This document shows, in pieces, positions 8,431-16,469 of a stretch of DNA of 64,000 nucleotides (its first letter is position 1; the number at the start of each line of letters is the position of its first letter). Both the position numbers and the translations under genes were made by a program. Source of the stretch: an uncultured Desulfobulbus sp. GTDB lineage: Bacteria; Desulfobacterota; Desulfobulbia; Desulfobulbales; Desulfobulbaceae. Location: positions 3,900,601 through 3,964,600 of the forward strand of contig NZ_OY762276.1 in assembly GCF_963665445.1 (NCBI RefSeq). Direction: 5' to 3'. The notes beneath the pieces are model-generated. The model saw nothing but the letters and a program-made list of their open reading frames with translations, had not been told where the DNA came from and searched no databases.

Positions 8431-9663
8431 TCAGGGATCGAGGGTGAAGGTCCCGGCCTTGACCTCCTGATCGATCTCGGCCAGGGCCCGCTTCATCTGC
8501 TTCAGCGCCTGACGGATGCGGTTTTCATTCTCCACCAGGGCCAGGCGCAGGTAACCGTCCCCCTCTTCGCCGAATCCGGCCCCCGGCGCCAGGGCCACGT
8601 TGGCCCGGTTCATCATCTCGATCGCAAACTTGACCGAACCCATCTGATCGTAGGGTGCGGGTATCTTCACCCAGAGGAACATGCCCGCCTTGGGCACCTC
8701 TACCTCCCAGCCCATACGGGTCAGCCCCTCGCAGAGCACATCCCGCCGTTTCTGGTAGATGGCCACCTGCTCGAGGATGGTGTCGTCGCAGTCGCGCATG
8801 GCCACGATACCCGCCACCTGAATCGCAGAAAAGATGCCGTAGTCGTAATACCCCTTGATCTTGGCCAGGGCGCCGACCATCTCGGTGTTGCCCACGCAGT
8901 AACCAAGACGCCAGCCCGCCATGTTGTAGGACTTGGAAAAGGAACCGAACTCCACCCCCACGTCGAGGGCGCCGGGAATCTCGAGAAACGAGGGCGCCAC
9001 CGCCCCGTCATAGGTGATCTGGCCGTAGGCGAAATCGTTGATCACCATGAAGTTGTAGCGCTTGGCCAGCTTGACCATCTCGGTGAAAAACTCCCTGGAG
9101 GCGAGAATGCCGGTGGGATTGTGCGGATAGTTGAGCATCACCAGCTTGGGCCGGGGAGAGAGTGAGCGGCACATGGTGCTCACCTGGCGCAAGAACTCCT
9201 CCTCCGAACCGAGCGGAAAACGGATAACGCTTGCCCCGGCAATGACCGCGGCATAGACATGGACCGGAAAGAAGGGTGAAGGCACCAGCACCGTATCCCC
9301 CGGACCGAGTAGAGCCAGACAGAGATGAGAGAGCCCTTCCTTGGAGCCGATGGTGCAGATCACATCGTCCTCGCCGGTCAACTCCACCCCGTACTTGCGT
9401 TTGTAGTAGAGAGCGATCTCCCGTTTGAGGTTCTTCATCCCGCCCGCCACCGGGTAGCGGTGGGTCTTGGGATCGACCGCCACCTCACAGAGTTTTTCCG
9501 TGACCCGTTCCGGGGTGGGATCCATGGGGTTGCCCATGCCCAGGTCGATGATATCGATTCCCTGCCACCGCTTTTCCATCTTGATCTTATTGATCATGCC
9601 AAACAGATACGGCGGCAACTGCTTCATTCGTTCGGCAAATCGGATGGTAACCTCGTTGTTCAT
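8431..9663 (-). CDS. Class I/II PLP-dependent aminotransferase (alanine/DAP-aminotransferase-like)
   Basis: 410 residues from ATG 9663 (AAGGAGAGCGTC upstream). Fold type I PLP enzyme: GMGNPMDPTPERV, TIGSKEGLSHLCLALL, NYPHNPTG, the Schiff-base lysine in GSFSKSYNMAGWRLGY, and the C-terminal substrate Arg in GYLRLALVENENRIRQAL. The sequence is closest in style to the AlaA/MfnC/DapL-like group that transaminates alanine or related 2-oxo acids with glutamate. Its place downstream of ilvBN fits a role in branched-chain or alanine metabolism. Exact substrate not determined. Confidence 0.9.
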   Translation of the reverse strand: MNNEVTIRFAERMKQLPPYLFGMINKIKMEKRWQGIDIIDLGMGNPMDPTPERVTEKLCEVAVDPKTHRYPVAGGMKNLKREIALYYKRKYGVELTGEDDVICTIGSKEGLSHLCLALLGPGDTVLVPSPFFPVHVYAAVIAGASVIRFPLGSEEEFLRQVSTMCRSLSPRPKLVMLNYPHNPTGILASREFFTEMVKLAKRYNFMVINDFAYGQITYDGAVAPSFLEIPGALDVGVEFGSFSKSYNMAGWRLGYCVGNTEMVGALAKIKGYYDYGIFSAIQVAGIVAMRDCDDTILEQVAIYQKRRDVLCEGLTRMGWEVEVPKAGMFLWVKIPAPYDQMGSVKFAIEMMNRANVALAPGAGFGEEGDGYLRLALVENENRIRQALKQMKRALAEIDQEVKAGTFTLDP

Positions 9664-9721
9664 GACGCTCTCCTTGGGTAGTCGTTGGGCCATGGGCTAT
9701 CCACAACCAGGTGCAGGCAAT

Positions 9722-9749
9722 AAAAAAGCCTGAACCACTGGGTCCAGGC
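9722..9749 (-). terminator. Rho-independent terminator (second of a tandem pair)
   Basis: Read on the minus strand, GCCTGGACC-CAGT-GGTTCAGGC forms a 9-bp stem followed by a run of six T. It lies 60 bp upstream of the aminotransferase and downstream of ilvN, so it either ends ilvBN transcription or attenuates the aminotransferase. Confidence 0.75.
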
Positions 9750-9750
9750 G

Positions 9751-9788
9751 AAAAAAAACGCCATGGACCGATGTTCCAGTCCATGGCG
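9751..9788 (-). terminator. Rho-independent terminator (first of a tandem pair)
   Basis: On the minus strand CGCCATGGAC pairs with GTCCATGGCG (10 bp) around a 10-nt loop and is followed by eight T. It is immediately followed by a second hairpin plus T-tract. It most likely terminates the ilvB-ilvN transcript. Confidence 0.8.
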
Positions 9789-9988
9789 ATATATGCAAAA
9801 AAACGGTGTCTGCTGTTTTACGCAACCGGTCGCCAATGAACTGGGTTCATCGCCGCGGCTGCCGCAATCATGTGAGTCATAGCGATCCGCTGGTGCCCTC
9901 TTCGTACAGGTGCATTTTTTTAGTATGTGCCACTATGACGACAAACACCACTCTTGTCAACTGCTCCCTGGTCGGGCCGGGTGGAAAA

Positions 9989-10273
9989 TCACCCCACCCG
10001 CGCCATCATCATCTCCATCTCCACAATTTTGGGGCGGGCATCGTTACGCTCCTCTATTTCGAGGACATCTTCAAGCTTGGCCAACTGCTTGACCACCTGC
10101 TCGAGTTTGTCGGTTTCATCGACCTTGAGCCAGATACAGCTGGTCTCCCCCTGACCGGTGGCATTGCAGAAGATGCCCTCCATGTTAAAGGCCCGGCGGG
10201 CAAAAAGGCCGCAGATCTGGGACATCACGCCGGGATGATTGTTCACTTGCAGGCGAAGAATGGTGGTATTCAT
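9989..10273 (-). CDS. ilvN: Acetolactate synthase, regulatory (small) subunit
   Basis: 94 residues, close to the short enterobacterial IlvN. It is a single ACT domain: TILRLQVNNHPGVMSQICGLFARRAFNMEGI. It would confer valine feedback on the catalytic subunit. ATG 10273 was chosen because AGGAG lies 9 bp upstream; the ATG nine bases earlier abuts the ribosome site. It is 28 bp downstream of ilvB in the same operon, and a tandem terminator follows. Confidence 0.93.
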   Translation of the reverse strand: MNTTILRLQVNNHPGVMSQICGLFARRAFNMEGIFCNATGQGETSCIWLKVDETDKLEQVVKQLAKLEDVLEIEERNDARPKIVEMEMMMARVG

Positions 10274-10301
10274 GGTTTTCATCTCCTGAGTAGGCTGGGG
10301 A

Positions 10302-11984
10302 TCAATTTTTTGCATGGCTGTCACCGATCATGGTGGTGTTGGCGGCTCCGGGCGGAACCATGGGGGTTACCTCTTCCTCGATATCGATCGGGATGTGAAT
10401 CAGACAAGGTCCGGGATAACGCATGGCCTCGGCCAGGGCTCCATCCGGATTTGCAGCCGTCCCCAGGTCATAGGCCTGCATGCCGAAGCCGCGGGCAATG
10501 GTGGCAAAATCGATCCTGATCCCGTAGGAGGAGGCAAAATAGTGCTGCTCGTAAAAGAGGCGTTGCTGCTGACGCACCAGGCCCAGGCTCTGGTTGTTGA
10601 AGACCACGATCTTGATCGGGGCCTGCTGCTCGACCGCGGTGGCCAGCTCCTGAATATTCATCTGCAGGCTGCCGTCACCGGTGAAACAGACCACCGGACG
10701 GCCAGGATGGGCCAGGGCCGCGCCGATGGCCGCCGGCATGCCGAATCCCATGGTGCCCAAACCGCCCGAGGTCAGCAGCTGACGCGGAAAGGTGAAGGGA
10801 TAGGCCTGGGCCACCCACATCTGGTGCTTGCCGACATCGGTGCTGATCAGGGCATCGGGCCCGGCCAGCTCCGCCACCTTGCGTATATAGGTGAAGGGGC
10901 GTCCCGGCAAAAAATCGTCGTCATGATAACGGGGAAAATCCTGCTGCAGCTGGAGGATGCGATCCTTCCACTCCTGACGCGGTTGCGCCTCCACCTTGGG
11001 CAGGAGCGCGGAAAAGGTGGTGCGGACATCGGAGGTGATGCCGGCATCGGCTGGACGGAGCTTGCCGATCTCGCTGGCATCGATATCCACGTGAATGACC
11101 TTGGCATTGGGGCAGAAGGAAGAGATCAGACCGGTGGCCCGATCATCGAAACGAACACCGGCGGCGATCAACAGGTCGCACTCGGCCATGGCCAGGTTGG
11201 TGGAACGGGCAGCATGCATACCGAGCATGCCCAGAGAAAGCGGATGATCGGTTGGCATGATCCCCAAGCCCATCAGGGTCATAACCGTGGGGATGTTGCC
11301 CTGCTCGGCCAAGTCCCGGGCCTGGGCCGCGGCATCGGCATGGATGATACCGCCGCCCAGGTAGAGAATCGGCTGCTTGGCAGCGTTGATCATCGCGGCA
11401 GCCGTCTCGATGGCCTCGGCGCATTCCCGGCAGTTTTCCTCGCGGCTGAACTCCTCCGGCCAGGCCTCGAACTCGATGAACTCGGTCTGGACATTCTTGG
11501 GCACATCGATCAGAACCGGGCCTGGCCGCCCACTGCCGGCAAGATAAAAAGCCCGCGGCAAGATGGTCAGCAATTCCTGGGCCGAACGAACCAAATAGTT
11601 ATGCTTGGTGATCGGCATGGACATCCCGTAGGTGTCGACCTCCTGAAAGGCATCGGTGCCCAGCAGCGTACTGGGAACCTGGCCGGTGATACAGACAACC
11701 GGAACCGAGTCCAGATAGGCATCGGCCAGGGCAGTGAGAATATTGGTGGCCCCGGGGCCGGAGGTTGCGAAGCAGACTCCGACCTCACCGGTAGAACGGG
11801 CCATGCCCTGAGCAATGAACCCCGCCCCCTGCTCATGGCGGGCAAGGACGTGGCGAATGGTCGAGTGGGTAGCCAGGGCATCGTAGATGGGCAGGTTGGC
11901 CCCACCTGGAATACCGCTGATGGTGCGAATGCCGCGTTTTTCCAGGTAGCGGATGATGATCTGAGCGCCGTTGAATCTGAGCAT
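10302..11984 (-). CDS. ilvB: Acetolactate synthase, catalytic (large) subunit
   Basis: 560 residues. TPP-dependent enzyme that condenses pyruvate to acetolactate (or 2-oxobutyrate to acetohydroxybutyrate), the first common step of Val/Leu/Ile synthesis. Motifs: GIPGGANLPIYDAL, the catalytic Glu region LARHEQGAGFIAQG, and the TPP/Mg segment CFTGDGSLQMNIQELATAV ending near FNNQSLGLVRQQQ. ATG 11984 follows AAAGGAGGAACAGACC. Expression is likely controlled by the upstream valine leader and attenuator. Confidence 0.96.
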   Translation of the reverse strand: MLRFNGAQIIIRYLEKRGIRTISGIPGGANLPIYDALATHSTIRHVLARHEQGAGFIAQGMARSTGEVGVCFATSGPGATNILTALADAYLDSVPVVCITGQVPSTLLGTDAFQEVDTYGMSMPITKHNYLVRSAQELLTILPRAFYLAGSGRPGPVLIDVPKNVQTEFIEFEAWPEEFSREENCRECAEAIETAAAMINAAKQPILYLGGGIIHADAAAQARDLAEQGNIPTVMTLMGLGIMPTDHPLSLGMLGMHAARSTNLAMAECDLLIAAGVRFDDRATGLISSFCPNAKVIHVDIDASEIGKLRPADAGITSDVRTTFSALLPKVEAQPRQEWKDRILQLQQDFPRYHDDDFLPGRPFTYIRKVAELAGPDALISTDVGKHQMWVAQAYPFTFPRQLLTSGGLGTMGFGMPAAIGAALAHPGRPVVCFTGDGSLQMNIQELATAVEQQAPIKIVVFNNQSLGLVRQQQRLFYEQHYFASSYGIRIDFATIARGFGMQAYDLGTAANPDGALAEAMRYPGPCLIHIPIDIEEEVTPMVPPGAANTTMIGDSHAKN

Positions 11985-12023
11985 GGTCTGTTCCTCCTTT
12001 GATGTGTGTCGCGTAGTATGGGC

Positions 12024-12060
12024 AAAAAAAAACCCCCGTCGGCAGGCGCCGACGGGGGTT
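12024..12060 (-). terminator. Attenuator terminator of the ilvBN operon
   Basis: On the minus strand a 13-bp perfect stem (AACCCCCGTCGGC with GCCGACGGGGGTT, loop GCCT) is followed by a T-tract (12024-12030). It lies between the leader peptide and the ilvB start (40 bp before ATG), exactly where a transcription attenuator belongs. Confidence 0.85.
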
Positions 12061-12086
12061 GAATTCACTTGTGTAAACGTTTCCCG

Positions 12087-12188
12087 CTAAGGCGCCTCGA
12101 ACCGTGCACGCACCACGACCACCACACTCACGACCACGACGAGTGCCAGGGAAACAATGCTGTTGGTGATGTAGGATACGGTTTTCAT
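12087..12188 (-). CDS. Val-rich leader peptide of the ilvBN operon
   Basis: A 33-residue peptide starting at ATG 12188 with AAGG nearby. The middle is VSLALVVVVSVVVVV, nine valines in two runs, closely echoing the E. coli IvbL leader (VVVVRVVVVV) without sharing the rest. Ribosome stalling at the valine codons when charged tRNA-Val is low would prevent the downstream terminator. It sits 26 bp before the attenuator hairpin. Like IvbL, it ends in Ala-Pro. Confidence 0.85.
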   Translation of the reverse strand: MKTVSYITNSIVSLALVVVVSVVVVVRARFEAP

Positions 12189-12236
12189 AGTTGCCTTATT
12201 GGAAAAGGTAATTTCCTCTCCAGAAATTATGGCTTC

Positions 12237-12265
12237 TTGATACCCAAAGACGGACTTTTGGTCAA
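12237..12265 (-). promoter_or_regulatory. Sigma-70-like promoter of the ilv leader
   Basis: On the minus strand TTGACC (12265-12260), a 17-bp spacer and TATCAA (12242-12237) precede the leader ATG by about 50 bp. The spacing is ideal and the position fits the attenuated transcript. Predicted by eye only. Confidence 0.55.
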
Positions 12266-12377
12266 GGAGAATGTTTATCAAAAATCATTATCATCAGGAA
12301 ACGAGACAACAATGCTTCGACTTTGTCAGATGCCATACGCCTCATCCCCCTGCCCTCCCTGATCCGCCCGTTAGGGA

Positions 12378-13319
12378 TCATCTGGTCATCCGGCGCAGCA
12401 GGCTTAAAAAATCAGGTTGTTCAAGCCGAATCAACCCCAGAGTTCCGGCGAATGCCAAGGCCTCGGCATACTCCTCAGCTGTTATCTCGCGACCCAACTC
12501 GACAAAATCACCAGCCCTGCCGCAGGGATGGTACTGTCCCATGATGTTCACGTAGGTCTCGACGGGTAGATGACCGGCGATAAATTGGAGAATTGCCTTG
12601 GTTTCCTCCAACATACCGGGCATGAGCAGATGGCGGATCAGCAGGCCCGAACAAGCGCACCCGTCCTCGCCGACGCGCAGGATGCCCACTTGCCGCTGCA
12701 TTTCCAGCAAGGACTCACGCATGCGCCGCGGATAGTCGGCCGCCCCGGCATAGCGGGCAGCGGTTTCAGCCCGCCAAAATTTAGCATCGGGCATGTAGAT
12801 ATCCACCACACCTTCCAAGAGGCGCAAGGTTTCCAGGCTCTCATAGCCGCTGCAGTTATAGACCAGTGGGATATCGAGTCCGCCTTGCAAAGCAATGGCC
12901 AAGGCCTCCAGCAGTTGCGGCACCACATGGCTGGGGGTGACCAGATTGATGTTATGGCAGCCCATGGTCTGTAACTCGAGCATGACGGCAGCAAATTCAG
13001 CGGCCGAGACTTCCCGGCCCAACTGATCCCCTTGGCTGATGGCAAAATTTTGGCAAAAACAGCAACCAAGATTGCATCCGCCTAAAAAAATGGTGCCGGA
13101 GCCCCGGATGCCCACAAGGGGTGTTTCCTCACCGAAATGCGGGCCGTAACTGGCGATGCGGGCCAAGGCTCCGGTTCGACAGAAGCCGGTTTGCCCTGCC
13201 AACCGGTCTACCCGACACTGCCGTGGACAGAGGTCGCAGGCGGCGAGACGTGCCCGCGTGAGTTCACAGCGCTGTTGCAGTTGTCCCTTTGCCTGAAGTA
13301 CCTGAGCCGCACACCCCAT
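12378..13319 (-). CDS. Radical SAM protein, PflX/COG1313-like
   Basis: 313 residues. The radical SAM cluster motif is GGCNLGCCFCQN (C-x3-C-x2-C), preceded by a Cys-rich lead-in CDLCPRQCRVDR and GFCRTG typical of the PflX group. Members resemble pyruvate-formate-lyase activases but have no settled substrate. A late YVNIMGQYHPCGRAG segment is also family-typical. ATG 13319 has GGAGG upstream. It is divergent from hgcA with a 93-bp shared gap. Confidence 0.85.
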   Translation of the reverse strand: MGCAAQVLQAKGQLQQRCELTRARLAACDLCPRQCRVDRLAGQTGFCRTGALARIASYGPHFGEETPLVGIRGSGTIFLGGCNLGCCFCQNFAISQGDQLGREVSAAEFAAVMLELQTMGCHNINLVTPSHVVPQLLEALAIALQGGLDIPLVYNCSGYESLETLRLLEGVVDIYMPDAKFWRAETAARYAGAADYPRRMRESLLEMQRQVGILRVGEDGCACSGLLIRHLLMPGMLEETKAILQFIAGHLPVETYVNIMGQYHPCGRAGDFVELGREITAEEYAEALAFAGTLGLIRLEQPDFLSLLRRMTR

Positions 13320-13412
13320 GCTCCCATTCCTCCTCAGGGATAAATCCCCTGGCCAAATACCGACCGATGCAATATTTTAGCAGAAGCGCCCACCAAACAA
13401 GAGGAACAACCT

Positions 13413-14579
13413 ATGCAATCCCCCACCCCCTTTCCCCAGCCCATTGCCAAGCCCCCGGACGCAGTCCCCCTGCTGCAGCCACCGCAGGCCGACTCCCCGT
13501 GCTGAGGCCCCAAACCTGAGCCCCGGGCCGGGGTTTATGAACGCGCCGGTTATCGTATCTGCCCTTTTGTGACCGATTTTATCGACACGCCGATAGGTCC
13601 GATCCCACGGATCGCCACCGTCGCCAATCGACGCGATCTCTGGGGCACTGTCGGCGCTCGGATCGGCATCATCCGCAGCCATTACCGGGTTTCCCCCGGG
13701 GTTTATGCGGTCGGTGCACCCTCGGCCGATGCACCGATCCTGGTCACGGCCAACTACAAACTGAGCTTTGACGCACTCCGCTTCCAGCTGACAGGTATCC
13801 ATGCCTGGGTTCTGGTGGTCGACACGCGTGGGATCAATGTCTGGTGTGCTGCCGGTAAGAGAACGTTTTCCACCCAGGAGGTTATCGCAAGCGTCAAGCG
13901 ATATCGGCTGGACGAACTGGTGCTCCATCGCGAGTTGATCCTGCCACAGCTGGCTGCCACCGGGGTGTCCAGCCAGGCGGTCAAACATGGCTGCGGGTGG
14001 ACCGTTCAGTTCGGTCCGATTCGTTCCACCGACCTTCCGGCCTATCTTCAGCACGGGAAAACCGCTACCCCTGCAATGCGTGAAGTCACCTTCACCCTCA
14101 AAGAACGGTTGGTTCTCATCCCGGTGGAGTTGTTCTTGATCGGCAAGCCGCTTTTGCTGCTCCTGCCCGTCGGATTTTTGCTCTCGGGCATCGGCCCGGG
14201 GATTTTTTCCCTGCACATGGCCTGGCAGCGGGGACTGCTCGTGCTTGCGGCCACGATAACGGGTATTGTCAGCGGCTCCATCCTCACCCCCCTCCTGCTT
14301 CCCTGGCTGCCGAGCCGCCAATTCTGGCTCAAGGGTCTCTTGGCCGCCTTGCCGGTCCTGGTTTGGGTGGAGCACATCCTGCCGATCCCCTCGCCTCTGG
14401 GCCAAGGAGCGCTTGCCCTCTGGCTGTTGACCATCAGCTCCTTTTGGGCGATGAATTTTACCGGCTCCACCCCCTTTACCTCACCAAGTGGTGTTGAACG
14501 GGAAATGCGGCGTGCCCTGCCGGCGCAGTGCCTGGGGGGACTAACGGCGACGATCTGCTGGGTCGCCTCGTCTTTTTAG
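13413..14579 (+). CDS. hgcA: Mercury methylation corrinoid protein HgcA, with in-frame TGA (probable selenocysteine)
   Basis: HgcA transfers a methyl group from a corrinoid to Hg(II). The cobalt-binding cap-helix motif NVWCAAGK is intact, and the C-terminal half has about five membrane segments. A TGA-free frame starts only at GTG 13569, which lacks a ribosome site. In the same frame an ATG at 13413 has GAGG 8 bp upstream and gives a Pro-rich N-terminus, then Pro-Cys-TGA-Gly at codon 31 and ERAGYRICPFV. From memory, HgcA homologues often carry a PCCG plus ERPGY-type N-terminus, so TGA would replace a Cys codon. The product would be 388 residues, with the cobalt-ligand Cys at 145. hgcB follows 14 bp downstream. 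Identity is very firm; the Sec reading is inferred. Confidence 0.9.
13506..13536 (+). promoter_or_regulatory. Candidate bacterial SECIS hairpin after the hgcA TGA
   Basis: Directly after the TGA (13503-13505) the mRNA can fold CCCC-GGGCC-GGGG, with the apical G-containing loop about 19-24 nt downstream of TGA, the distance expected of bacterial SECIS elements. Flanking AAA (13512-13514) and TTT (13534-13536) may extend it. Bacterial SECIS elements are poorly conserved, so this is only permissive evidence. Confidence 0.45.
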
Positions 14580-14593
14580 GGAGTGATCAGCGT

Positions 14594-14881
14594 ATGCACG
14601 GGTATCGGTACATCAAAGGCGTGGCCACCCTTGAGGTGCATGAGGAGCGTTGTGTCGGCTGCGGCAACTGCGTTGTGGTCTGTCCGCACCGACTTCTTAG
14701 CGTGAACGCAGGTATAGTTGCAGTGGTGGACGTCGATCTCTGCATGGAGTGCGGCGCCTGTGCGCAAAACTGCCCGGATGGGGCGATTTCGGTGCAACCG
14801 GGGGTCGGTTGCGCGGTCGCCATTCTTGGGGCCTGGATGAATCGGCTCCTTGGCAAAAAATTTTTTTCTGATTGCTGTTAA
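14594..14881 (+). CDS. hgcB: Mercury methylation ferredoxin HgcB
   Basis: 95 residues. A two-[4Fe-4S] ferredoxin that supplies electrons to, and may bring Hg to, HgcA. Motifs: C20-VGCGNCVVVC-P and C50-MECGACAQNC-P, an isolated Cys73 in PGVGCAVA, and a terminal Cys94-Cys95 pair, all diagnostic of HgcB. ATG 14594 follows AGGGAGTG. It forms an operon with hgcA (14 bp apart). Confidence 0.96.
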   Translation: MHGYRYIKGVATLEVHEERCVGCGNCVVVCPHRLLSVNAGIVAVVDVDLCMECGACAQNCPDGAISVQPGVGCAVAILGAWMNRLLGKKFFSDCC

Positions 14882-14893
14882 CAGGTGAAATCC

Positions 14894-15874
14894 ATGCCCA
14901 TAAAAGACCAATTCCCTCGCCCCAAAATTCTCGTCAGCCGCTGTCTCGGCTTTGCCGCCTGCCGCTATGACGGCCAGATTCTTAAAAATGGTTTTATTGA
15001 GCAGCTTCGCGACGACATCGATTTGATCCCCGTCTGCCCGGAGGCCGATTGCGGCCTGGGCACTCCCCGTGCTCCGATTCGGTTGTGCCATTCCGAGCAG
15101 GGGCTGGTTGTGTATCAACCGGCAACGCAGACCGATGTAACCGCCCGACTGCAGGCGACCATTACCGCCATTGTCACGGACTCTCCCGAGATGGACGGGG
15201 CGATCCTCAAGAGCAAATCACCCAGCTGCGGCCTCTATGACAGCAAGATCTACCGGGGAGTGGAGAAACCGCAGCCACTGAAGAAGGGACCGGGAATCTT
15301 TGGCGAGCAGGTTCTGCGCCGTTACGAGGGGGCAGCCATAGAGGACGAGATGCGGTTGACCAACCTCACCCTGCGCGAACATTTCCTCATCAAGGTGTTT
15401 ACCCTGGCACGCTTCCGCGAACTCAGTGCGCAACCGACCATGGGCGCCCTAGTGGCCTTTCATGCCAGCCATAAGCTGCTCTTTCTCGCCTACAATCAAA
15501 GCCGTTTTCGTCTGGCGGGCAAGATCGTGGCCAACCATGAGAAACTTCCCTTAAGCGAAGTGGTCAACAGGTACCGTGCGGAGCTGGTTCATATTCTGGA
15601 CATGCCGATGCGCATCCCCGGGGTTATCAACACCCTCTACCACGCCTTTGGCTGGATCTCCGAGCACATGGGTTCGGAAGAAAAACAGTATCTTATCAAC
15701 ACAATCGAGGAATATCGCGACGAACGGTTGCCCCTGCAGGCGGTGACCCGCCTCATTGAGGCGCAGGCGCTTCGATTTGCCAATAAGTACCTGCTCAGTC
15801 AGGTCTTTCTCCGCCCCTACCCCCGCGCCCTCGCAGTCCTCCACGATTCCGGCCGAGGACGCGAGGTGCGTTGA
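14894..15874 (+). CDS. DUF523 / DUF1722 (YbgA-like) two-domain protein
   Basis: 326 residues. The N-terminal DUF523 domain has Cys-rich motifs (VSRCLGFAACRYDG, CPEADCGLGTPR, KSKSPSCGLYD), probably a metal or thiol site. The C-terminal DUF1722 domain is YbgA-like (MGALVAFHASHKLLFLAYN, then LIEAQALRFANKYLLSQVFLRPYP). ATG 14894 was preferred over GTG 14885 because AGGTG lies 6 bp before it. It is only 12 bp after hgcB, so it may be co-transcribed with hgcAB. Function unknown in the family. Confidence 0.85.
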   Translation: MPIKDQFPRPKILVSRCLGFAACRYDGQILKNGFIEQLRDDIDLIPVCPEADCGLGTPRAPIRLCHSEQGLVVYQPATQTDVTARLQATITAIVTDSPEMDGAILKSKSPSCGLYDSKIYRGVEKPQPLKKGPGIFGEQVLRRYEGAAIEDEMRLTNLTLREHFLIKVFTLARFRELSAQPTMGALVAFHASHKLLFLAYNQSRFRLAGKIVANHEKLPLSEVVNRYRAELVHILDMPMRIPGVINTLYHAFGWISEHMGSEEKQYLINTIEEYRDERLPLQAVTRLIEAQALRFANKYLLSQVFLRPYPRALAVLHDSGRGREVR

Positions 15875-15884
15875 GCAACTTCGG

Positions 15885-16271
15885 CTAATTTGCCGAGGAC
15901 TCGCCGTGGATTTTTTTGAGCAGGGCCTGGAGTCCGATGGCCTGGAGTACGGTCAGGCACTCGTCATGGTGAAAGAATCCGGCCATGACCGCAGCGAACT
16001 GGGTGGCGAGAAAAACCATCTCCTCGTCTTCCACCTCGGCCAGTAAACGACGGCAGCCGGCAATATCATCCGTCTCAACCGCACCGAGCAGGTCGTTGAG
16101 CCAATCCAGCTGACTTTCCTCAAAATGAAACTCGACCATGGCCTGGGCGTACATGGAGACGATCGCGGCCCGGTGATCGTAGACGGTATCCAGGTCATTG
16201 GCCTGGGCCGCATCCAGCACCTGTTCAATCTGCTCCAGCAAGTCCTTTATCTCCTGATTTTCTTCACTCAT
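15885..16271 (-). CDS. Small helical acidic protein (128 aa), unknown function
   Basis: Starts at ATG 16271 with GAGGAGACAGACT before it. Almost entirely alpha-helical and acidic (EENQEIKDLLEQIEQVLDAA). His residues occur in FHFEES and GFFHHDECLTVLQ, reminiscent of four-helix-bundle metal proteins, but the hemerythrin ligand set is not complete by eye. It is convergent with the DUF523 gene (10 bp apart). Confidence 0.65.
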   Translation of the reverse strand: MSEENQEIKDLLEQIEQVLDAAQANDLDTVYDHRAAIVSMYAQAMVEFHFEESQLDWLNDLLGAVETDDIAGCRRLLAEVEDEEMVFLATQFAAVMAGFFHHDECLTVLQAIGLQALLKKIHGESSAN

Positions 16272-16469
16272 AGTCTGTCTCCTCTGCAATGCGATGAATC
16301 TACGATGGACTCCTCCCGCCCGCACTGCATCCCCAGGGAGAAGGCAAGCAAGGTGGTTGTTATTTCTCCCCAGTGTATCACGCTGACCAATCGATGGTAC
16401 AACAATACGTGCCACATGAAAGAAAGCTGGCCGCCTCTGCAGGGCAGCTGCGATATCGGGTGGCGACGA

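Noticed and set aside
13569-14579. GTG 13569 as the true hgcA start, giving a 336-aa TGA-free protein
   Set aside because: No ribosome site, and it removes an in-frame segment (ERAGYRICPFV) that looks like part of the HgcA family. The ATG at 13413 has a good site. Kept as the fallback if Sec is disproved.
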